This document shows, one piece after another, positions 56,501-64,000 of a DNA stretch of 64,000 nt. The translations under genes were made by a program, and so were the position numbers. The notes beneath the pieces are model-generated. The model was not told the DNA's origin. It saw nothing but the letters and a program-made list of their open reading frames with translations, and made no database searches. The stretch is from assembly GCA_037349105.1 (NCBI GenBank), contig JAYJMM010000086.1, forward strand, positions 1,423,501 through 1,487,500, read 5' to 3'. Position 1 is the first letter of the stretch, and each line of letters starts with the position of its first letter. The stretch comes from Limnomonas spitsbergensis (taxonomy: Eukaryota > Chlorophyta > Chlorophyceae > Chlamydomonadales).

Positions 56501-59500
56501 AAATGTTACATGCCTATATATGCCCATAAGTGTGACATAGTGCATGGCTCAAGGTATCATGTCCCACACCTTCTGTCAGGTTCTTCATCAGCTTGGCCGC
56601 CTCCATGTGGTGGTTCAGGGATTAGGACTACATGCCGCACTTCATGTCCGCAGCATTCGTTTTCCCCACACCTTCTGCGCCAAGTCCGTAAGCAGCTTGG
56701 CCGCCTCCGTGTGGTGGTTGGCCTTGCGGTATAGCTCGATGGCCTCCAGAAACTTCTCCTTCTCCAGCAGGTGGTTGGCGTACTTGCCCAGCAGGCCCTC
56801 GATCTGCGGGAAGTTGTGCTGCTGAGCCAGCGTGACGGCCTGGTCCCACTGGTTCAGCAGCACGCAGCAATCAATGGCCTTCTTGGTGTCGCCGGCCTGC
56901 GCGGCACGGACAGGGGAGTGGGGATCAATGCTGAGTCACTGATCAATGCTGAGTCATTGATCAATGCTGAGTCGGTGATAAATGCTGAATCAGCGCACCT
57001 TGAGGAAGGCTGCCACGCCCTCATTGCACAGCCCCACGCTCTGGAATTTCTCCCCGACACTGTTGAGCAGCTGGCTACCGTCGGGCAGTGCGTCCATGAG
57101 GCGGCCCAGGGCCGTGAAGTCCTCCAGCGCATAGAAGCATTCCACAAGCATCTCGCTGCTCTTGGCCTGCGGGCGCAGAGTTAAGGGTTTAGGATATAGT
57201 GCACTCCTCAAGCATCTCGCTGTTCTTGGCCTGAGGGTCAAGAGTTTAGGATATAGTGCACTCCACCAGCATCTCGGTGCTCTTGGCCTGAGGCGGGAGT
57301 GATGGTTCAGGGTTTTACATTTAGTGCACTCAACCAGCACCTCACTCCCATTGGCCTGAGGGGGGTAGCCTTTGTTCAGGGCTTTATATTTTATGCACTC
57401 AACCAGCACCTCCGTCTCTCTGTCCAAAGGGTGAAGGGTTTTGAATTTATGGCACCTGACCAGCATCTCTCACTGCTCTCAACCCTTAGGAGGACAGGGA
57501 GGCAAGCAGGATCACCATTCAGCTGCAGGACAGAGAAGGAGGTAGACAAGGCGGGAGCTGTAGGACTGCCGAGGAATCAGGCAGGCATGCACTAGGGTTC
57601 GACACTGAGACAATGTATCTCTAGGGTCCCTCTCCGCAGCAATGAATGGGACTGGAAATCCTGCGCGCCTTAAGCCCCACCGGGGAGTGCCCCCCAGACC
57701 CCCAAGCAAGGGGGCTTGGGCGCCTCACCGCACCCCTTTACCCCCACCCCCACCCCGGAGGCTTCGCCACGGCGTTTGCCCATTTTCATTCCCCCCCACT
57801 TTTGCACACCAGATCGAATTTGAATGGAATCCAGGATACCAGTATGACAAGAGGAATCCCTGCCTTGGTGCCCAGCACCAGGATCAGGGGGGTGCAAATA
57901 ACGGTCCTTACCGTGGCTGACTTATGCAGCTGAATTTCAGCCACCGTAATTCAAGGCAAATTCAGCTATTTTTACCAGTCCCGTACGGCGTAATTGCACA
58001 GCACTGACCAGGGATTCTCTACGTCCTGCTCGGGTCACCGCCAGTGTTTCTTTTCTCTTGACTCAGCTACATGCCAGCTACATGTCAGCTAGACTCCAGT
58101 CTCCGGCTGGAAGCCTCGGGTAAGGCCAGCTTTGTTGTTTGGGCTGCCGGCCGGTCCAGATTTGGTCCCAACTGGCCCTCTGGGTCCAGGTTTGGTCCTG
58201 ATCTGCCCTTTTGCAGCTGCGGGGCGGCCTGCCAATGGCAAAAAAAAACCGCTGCCATATTTGCTTCCCGCCTGTGCATACTACGGCACCCCTGCTGTGG
58301 ACACCTACACCCTAAACCCAAATCTATGCTGCCCACCTGGCAAAATAAACCTAAGCACTTGTCCCTACCACCTTTGGGGATGACTTTCCACCTGGACAAA
58401 ACAAATGCTATCTCACCAAAAACCCATCATGATTTCCTACCAGCATAAACCCATCATATAATCCATCACAATTATCTCTGCTACGCCTGGGGGTTCCTTC
58501 CCACCTGTGCGTAGTACTGCGCCGCCTTTGCCCACTTGTGCCGGTCGCTGTAATACTGCCCGATCTTGTTCCAGGCGTTGACCAGCTGCGAGTCGTCACC
58601 GCTGGTCTCCTTGATGAGCTTCTCCACCTTGAACCAGTCGCCTACAGGAAGCCAAAGGGGGTGGACATAACGGTACAAGACAGGAGGGGGTGCAGCCATG
58701 AAGGAGTGCAACGTGTGGTCATAAGGACAGGAAAGGCGCTGGTCTCCTGGATAAGCTTCTCCACCTTGAACCAGTCGCGTTCGAGAGTTTGAGGAGCCAA
58801 AGGAGAGAGGGCATTGCTGTGAGTGACATGGAGGACATGCGGAGCCTAGTTTACGGTTTTAGGGATGAGGAGGGGATGCAGGAAGTGTGAACGAGTGCAA
58901 TGTGACATCACAAGGACAGGTCAGGCGCTGGTGACAATGAAGCGAATGATTGTGTGTGACGATGAATGGGTGACAATGGAGCGTATGAGTGCAACGTGAG
59001 CTCAAGAGGACAGGTTGAGCCAGGGCAGGGCCAGGGTTCGGCCAGCTGGCCAGTGTATGCCAGCTGGCCAAGGGCACTGTTTTGCCGTCGTGCGTGGGTG
59101 ACACATGGATGAGTGAGTGCAATGTGAGGTCATGAAGGCAGGTCGAGGTGTCAAGTGTCTCATCATGATGGGGTCAGATTTCTCCTCTGGGGCAAACCCC
59201 GAAATCTGTACCCCTCGGCTCTCACTAAACATTAGAGTGCAAGCTGCACAGATGTTAAGCATGCAGAGGGACCAAGTCAGCAGAGCATGTTTTCTCACAG
59301 GCCAGGGCATGTAGAGGGAGGGACAAGGGAGGGGGGAAGAAGAAAACCCGCCTGTACTAAACAATTTCCATTACTTCAAAAACGTACAGTTCCTGATCCG
59401 GGACCCTTACCCAGCCTCATCCGCATGTCGATGGCCAGATCCGGTCGATCCATCTTGTGGTACAGCTGCTCCGCCTCATCAAAGCGCTTGAAGTACACGG

Positions 59501-62500
59501 CCACCTCAGCACGCTGCTTGGCCTTGTCGGCCAGCTTCTGGAGGTGCTTGACGCATTGGATGCCCTGCTCAAGAACAAGCCAGGCACACGCAGCTCAGGG
59601 TACAGCCATACAGGCATGTGGAGCACAGGATCATTGCACCGTACATTTGGGTCATTTAGGCATACGGAGAACATGGAGGTTATGGATCTCAGCCCCTCTA
59701 TTTGGGCCGGGCGGCCTTCATTTGAGCCGGGCAGGCATGCAGAGATCAGGATCAAAGCGCCGTCCTGACAGCCAAGATCGACACATCCTCCCCAGCAGCA
59801 CAAAGCGTCAAAGCACCTGACCAGAACCTCCAAGTTTATCGGGCCCGCTTTACTGAACCTCTTGACTGGGATAAGGCGCATGGAGGAAGTTGTCAGGGTT
59901 TGTAGACGGGCCCTCCACCAAGGTGCTAGCAGTACTAGGCTGTACCTCCACCACGGTGCTAGCAGTACAAGCTGTACTTCCACCACAGTGCTAGCAGTAC
60001 TAGGCTGTACCTTCACCACTGGCGCACCCAACAAGCGTATGACTCCTCCTATCATCGCCACCATGGTGGCCTGCACCCACTGCTACGGCTGAAAGGGAGG
60101 CTCGTTTACTTGAATCATGCCTCAGGGTGTGTTATTCATTTATTTAGTGTCTCCCCTGCACACTTGCTTGCCCAACCTGGCAGCCGGCACAGGGCACAAA
60201 CACCGTGTCAGCCACCCAAAACCCTAACCCCAAAACCCTACCTGGTAGTCGGCACAGCGCACAAACGCCTTGTCAGCCATCATGAAGTCCAGCTGCTCCA
60301 GAGCATGCTCTGCCAGGATGCGCCACAGCCGCGGGTGGCTGTTGGAGTCCACAAAGGAGTACGCGTCGTCCATGCTGGTGGCCTTGAGCAGGTCCCGTGT
60401 ATCTCTGAAGGCAGCACAGCGCGAGACCTCAACCAATGCTTCATTTTTCTTGGCTCAGCTCAGCTACATTTCAGCTATGGTTTATTTCAGGCTGACGAGA
60501 GAGAGAGAGAGAGTAGCATAAATGTAGCGGAAGGCAGCACAGCGAAATCTCAAGCAGTGTTTCGTTTTTCTTGGCTCGGCTCAGCTACATTTCAGCTTAA
60601 GTTTATTTCAGGTTGTTTGGAGAGGGGGTGGCTGAACTGTCCATGCAGGCAGCGCGGCGTAAGACCTCAGCCAATGTTTCATTTCTCGGCTCAGCAACAT
60701 TTCAGCAGTATTTCCGTTTGTCAAACTTACTTTGGGTGAATTCCACAAAACCCTCTCGTGTTCTCACACCGACAACTCCACAAGCCTGCGCACCCACCTG
60801 AGAAGCCTCCTCTCATACACACCCACAAGCCTTTGTACCTGCTAGTGTTCATGTCTGTGCGCAGCAGACCCCCTTTGGAGACGTTCCGGCCCAGATATCA
60901 CACAGGGCCCATAGGGACCTAACCCCACCGCCCTTCAGCCGTTGGCCCCAAAGATAGGGCATGCTGCACCCAGCCTCGCAGGCCGTTGACCAGATTGTAT
61001 CCACGTGCAGCTGCCCCGGTCAACGGGTGGAAGTTCGTGGCTTCGTCAGGGGTCCTATCCAAACCCCGCTCCTGTAGTGCCAGGTTTTCCCAGAATAGGC
61101 CGTTGACCAGATTATATCCAAGTGCAGCTGAAGCCCCTATAAACCCTGCCCCCCTAAACCCTGCTGCTAACCTGAGACTCCTCGTCTCGTACATGGTCAT
61201 GAACTCCGTGTCCGGTTGATCCGGTTGTTGCATGATGTCGTCAATGAACACCGCCGCGATCTCCAGATCGTGGAAGCTGCAGAGGTAGGCGCTGCTGGTG
61301 ACAGGCTCCTCAGGGTCAAGGCCGCGAAAGATGTACATGCGGGTCTTCTCCATCATGGCGAAGAGCTCGGGGTTGTCGTCGGCCCAACGCATGTCCCAGG
61401 CATCCTGCGGTGCGGGGGAGAAGTTAGGGTTTAGGGCAAATACCAGGCCACGAAAGATATGCATGCGGGTCTTCTCCATCATGGCGAAGAGCTCGGAGTT
61501 GTCGTCGGCCCAACGCAAGCCCCAGGCTTCTTGCATTGCAGGGGGGTTGCTAGGGTTAAGGGCAAAGCCCATGCCGCGGAACATGCACTTCCACTCATAG
61601 AACGCGGCACGTGGTCCAAGGGGATGTGAGCGCTTGAGCAGGCCACCTCCAACTTACCCAGGCAGCTGTAAAAGTTATGGACGAGGCATATACCCTCATA
61701 GGCTCGAAAGAGTGCTGCTCGGGAGACCACGTTTGTGAGCCAGCATAGCCGGTGCCCCTGCCCTCGGCGACCAGGGATACCAAAAAGCAGCTTCACGTAC
61801 CTTGCGCTGGAACCAGTGCCCTGCCCTAGTGCCCATAACAAACAAAGGCAGCTCGCATACCTTGCGCTCGAACGCAAGGTGCTCGCCTTGTGTGCCCGGT
61901 GCCCCGCCCTTGGCGGCCAGGTCGAAGAAGGAGAGCACCCCGTTGATGTCTATGATGCTCATCTTGGTCAGGTTGCTGTTGAGGGCCAACATCTGCGGCC
62001 TGCAGGGGCCAGACAGGACAAGGCAGCACATCAGCAGCGGCTCATCCAAGGTCCAGTGTTCAGGGTTCAGAGTCCAGGGTTCAGTGTTCAGGGTTCAGAG
62101 TCCAGGGTGAAGATTTTCAACCCACGGCCATGAGCGTAACAAGCTCCCGTGATCCGCCCCCCCTTCCAGTCCTTTTGCATCCTTGATCATTGTGGGGTGC
62201 TTCAGCCACACATCAGCTTTAACCCGGTCTAGCTCATCATGTGATGAGTGTCTGGGTTGGAGAAGGGATGAATCTTCGGAGCTTAGAAGGTTAAGTGTGA
62301 TGCAGTGGTACAATTTTTTTCTTTTTCTTCATTCCCTCTTCCTTATAGTTTTAGCTACGCCAGTCTCAGCTACTGCCAACAAGGCTGGCATGTTGCTAAC
62401 GCCATACCTCCAACAGCCGGTCAAGGTTTGGTACCACTTGGACTAGTGGTGTCCGCCCGGCCGCCCCTCAAAGCTGGTCGGATGAGCACACGGGTAGAGA

Positions 62501-62990
62501 CTGCCAGCAGCACAGTACGCACACTACCGGCAGCGCAGTACGACCCTTGGCCCCCTCATGTACCTTCTGGCAACGCAGTACGCCCCCTCCTGTACCTACC
62601 GGCAGCGCAGTACGCCCCCTCCTGTACCTTCTGGCAGCGCAGTACGCCCCCTCCAGTACCTACCAGCAGCGCAGTACGCCCCCTCCTGTACTTTCTGGCA
62701 GCGCAGTACGCCCCCTCCTGTACCTTCTGGCAGCGCAGTACGCCCCCTCCAGTACCTACCGGCAGAGCAGTACGCCCCCTCCTGTACCTCCGGTAGCGCA
62801 GTAGGCCCTCTAGTACCTACCGGCAGCGCAGGACGTGCTGCCCCTCTGGCGTGAGGTGCGGCAGGCTGTAGCGGTTCACCACGCCGGACGCGCGTCCCAC
62901 CATGAGTACGCTCTCCGTCGCGCACATGGCGCTAATGGAGTCACTGGTCGAGGCCACAGGGGCCTTGAAGGTCTCCGGGCCGCGGTCTCC
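53566..62990 (-). CDS. IFT121: IFT121 (WDR35), intraflagellar transport complex A subunit, C-terminal 754 residues
   Basis: Exons 62990-62821, 61999-61861, 61404-61172, 60404-60242, 59564-59411, 58641-58505, 57166-56999, 56896-56672, 55839-55653, 55270-55026, 54496-54296 and 53808-53566 are GT-AG and close in phase to 755 codons with stop. The N-terminal WD repeats must lie beyond the window. Match to WDR35/IFT121 runs throughout: MVGRASGVVNRYSLP, IIDINGVLSFFDLAAK, ELFAMMEKTRMYIFRGLDPE, SNSHPRLWRILAEHALEQLD, HLLEKEKFLEAIELYRKAN, AWRGAEAYHFWLLAHRQLY, and a terminal Cys-rich zinc-binding segment (CKTC, CPLCH). IFT-A drives retrograde transport in cilia. The gene crosses the segmental duplication: exons from 60404 down are in copy 2. 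Many exon edges are tandemly duplicated in the introns. Confidence 0.95.
55488..55560 (+). tRNA. tRNA-Lys(CUU)-like pseudogene, copy 2
   Basis: Identical to the copy at 44822-44894: same spacing, same mismatched anticodon and T stems. Confidence 0.6.
60406..60720. repeat. Three-unit tandem repeat (about 110-120 bp each)
   Basis: Units start GAAGGCAGCACAGCG (or GCAGGCAGCGCGGCG), continue with a CTCAA(C/G)CA(A/G)TG(C/T)TTC-like stretch, and end with GGCTCAGCTCAGCTACATTTC. The first unit holds the right boundary of the segmental duplication. Its matching unit at 49740-49813 is the only one left in copy 1. A short AG run lies at about 60496-60511. Confidence 0.8.
61447..61600. repeat. Duplicated acceptor edge of an IFT121 exon
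   Basis: Upstream (minus strand) of the exon beginning DAWDMRWADDNPELFAMMEK lies a near copy of its first 90 bp (EAWGLRWADDNSELFAMMEK, 61447-61536), itself preceded by a shorter third fragment (FRGMGFALNP). Family conservation joins the exon at 61861 directly to 61404, so the copy looks like a decoy or an alternative exon. Confidence 0.85.
61735..61860. repeat. Duplicated donor edge of an IFT121 exon
   Basis: The exon end at 61861 (minus strand ...CGCAAG|GTATGCG) has a partial copy just downstream (GCGCAAG|GTACGTG near 61800-61820), and the preceding exon text recurs again at about 61740-61790. Confidence 0.65.
62200..62490. repeat. Dispersed MITE-like repeat, interrupted copy
   Basis: GGGGTGCTTCAGCCACACATC and GTCTAGCTCATCATG start the copy. 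After an insertion it resumes with AACAGCCGGTCAAGGTTTGG and ACTAGTGGTGTCCGCCCGG. Confidence 0.55.
62515..62828. repeat. Roughly nine-unit, 32-bp array built from an IFT121 donor site
   Basis: Units of GCAGCGCAGTACGCCCCCTC plus CTGTACCTACCG repeat about nine times and run straight into the exon at 62821. On the minus strand most units repeat CTGCGCTGCC(G/A)GTAGGTAC, the exon end plus donor; alternating units have CCAGAAGGTAC instead. Confidence 0.9.
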
Positions 62991-63019
62991 CTGCAGGTAG
63001 GAAGGTATGGAGTTGAGGA

Positions 63020-64000
63020 GGGGTCGTTCACACTAAACTAGGACACAGGGGCCGTGAAGGTCTCAGGGCCGCGGTCTCCCTGCATGTAGGGGTATGGAGT
63101 TGAGGAGGGATCGTTCACACTTAACTAGGCCACAGTCATTCTGCAGGGCGGCAGAGAGAGAGTTCAGAGTTGTTTGAACCCTAACTAGCCCACGGTCACC
63201 ATGTAGGGAGGCAGGGAGGCAGAGTCGTTATCCCTACACCCTTGACTGGGTCCTTGAGGGAAGGTCGTTAACCATAAGCCCTTAACTGGGCCCTTGAAGG
63301 AGGGTCGTTAACCCAAAACCTTTGACTGGGCCCTTAAGGGAGGGTCGTTAACCCGAAACCTTTGACTGAGCCCTTAAGGGAGGGTCGTTAACCCTAAACC
63401 TTTGACTGGGCCCTTAAGGGAGGGTCGTTAACCTAAACCTTAGACTGGGCCCTTGAGGGAGGGTCGTTAACCCTAAACCCCGTAACTAGGCCATTGTCGT
63501 CGTGCATGGCAGCAGGGAGGCAGGGAGGGAGCTGAGGACAGCGGCTCAGGGGGACGAGCTATCTCAAAAGTCAGGGGGATGTGGCGGTTGCAGCAGAAAA
63601 AACATTGCAATTACCCAATGATGTCCAGTGACGCTCATAGCTACTGGTAGTCAATCATCGCTCTTTCTGATCCAGGCTCGTGTGCTGGATGACTGGATGA
63701 CTGAATGCGCCCTAACGCTGCTTGGGACTGCAGTCGCTCTTTCTGATCCAGGCGCGTGTGAGAAGCTGGATGACTACATGAGCCCTAACGCTGCTTGGGC
63801 CTGCAGTCCCTCCGGTAAGACTAAACGTGAATATTTCATAAGGGTTTATGTTCAAGGAACGGTAACGGCGCAGATGTGGATTCAGCTCAGGCTGCGCTGT
63901 TTCCTTAACTCTCACGCCCTCCCACGGGGCGTAGCTTTCTCTCATTCCTTGTTCAAGGACATTTAAAAGACAGGAACTCACTCACTGCATATTGGACTGA
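63020..64000. other. IFT121 upstream intron or flank, repeat-filled
   Basis: No further IFT121 exon was recognised. It contains a decoy copy of the 62990 acceptor edge (about 63046-63083), a six-unit 40-bp minisatellite (63237-63478), a 76-bp direct duplication (about 63657-63733 and 63734-63805: CTTTCTGATCCAGGC... CTAACGCTGCTTGGG) and the second copy of the CGCTGTTTCCTTAAC repeat (about 63860-63945). Confidence 0.6.
63237..63478. repeat. Six-unit 40-bp minisatellite
   Basis: Units close to CCTTTGACTGGGCCCTTAAG plus GGAGGGTCGTTAACCCTAAA repeat six times. Each carries a telomere-like AACCCTAAA. Confidence 0.85.

Larger units (their letters stand above)
49814..60479. repeat. Segmental tandem duplication, copy 2 (10,666 bp)
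   Basis: Direct repeat of 39148-49813. The junction reads CAGCTATG then GACTAAGACTGG. Its right end falls inside a roughly 120-bp tandem repeat (60406-60720). This copy is the one contiguous with the rest of IFT121. Confidence 0.97.

Overview
This is nuclear DNA from a eukaryote, most likely a flagellated green alga. The genes are split by many short GT-AG introns, several exons are very small, and one gene encodes an intraflagellar transport subunit. There is also a plant-type glutaminyl cyclase and a thioredoxin-like protein with a transit-peptide-like start. I lean towards a chlorophyte or prasinophyte flagellate, but the species is inference only. Exon structures were joined by hand from splice sites, reading phase and family conservation. 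Coordinates should be good to a few bases where phases close.

Layout. 1-4.5 kb: no convincing gene, only degenerate repeats. 4.5-14.5 kb: two diverged tandem paralogues (minus strand) encoding low-complexity, PAM2-like, ataxin-2-reminiscent proteins; the first ends in a long CAG/CAA tract. 16.0-29.95 kb: one large minus-strand gene of 22 exons. It encodes a membrane-anchored protein with an Apple/PAN-like module followed by a domain I recognise as DUF5695. All phases close (1194 codons), but one in-frame TGA interrupts exon 1. 31.5-33.5 kb: a five-exon thioredoxin-like gene (minus) whose CxxC is degraded, divergent from a complete six-exon glutaminyl-peptide cyclotransferase gene (plus, 33.7-35.7 kb). 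36.1-39.1 kb: a complete nine-exon ornithine aminotransferase gene (minus).

39,148-60,479 is a near-perfect tandem duplication of a 10,666-bp unit. Each unit holds a complete six-exon GNAT acetyltransferase gene (plus) and the 3' part of the IFT121/WDR35 gene (minus). Copy 2 continues in phase into upstream IFT121 exons at 61-63 kb and is the working gene. Copy 1 is a promoterless, 5'-truncated copy with a nonsense codon.

The noncoding DNA is full of short dispersed repeats. One is a hAT-like MITE family (TIR beginning CAGTG, with 8-bp target-site duplications at two copies), found at more than 20 loci and mostly in introns. A second family carries a pyrimidine-rich lead and a GGGCCCAGAGGTG core. 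Several introns carry minisatellites, including a 1.7-kb AGGTCAGCA array. The most unusual pattern is in IFT121: at many exons the splice-site edge (exon end plus donor, or acceptor plus exon start) is tandemly duplicated into the adjoining intron, from one to about nine times.
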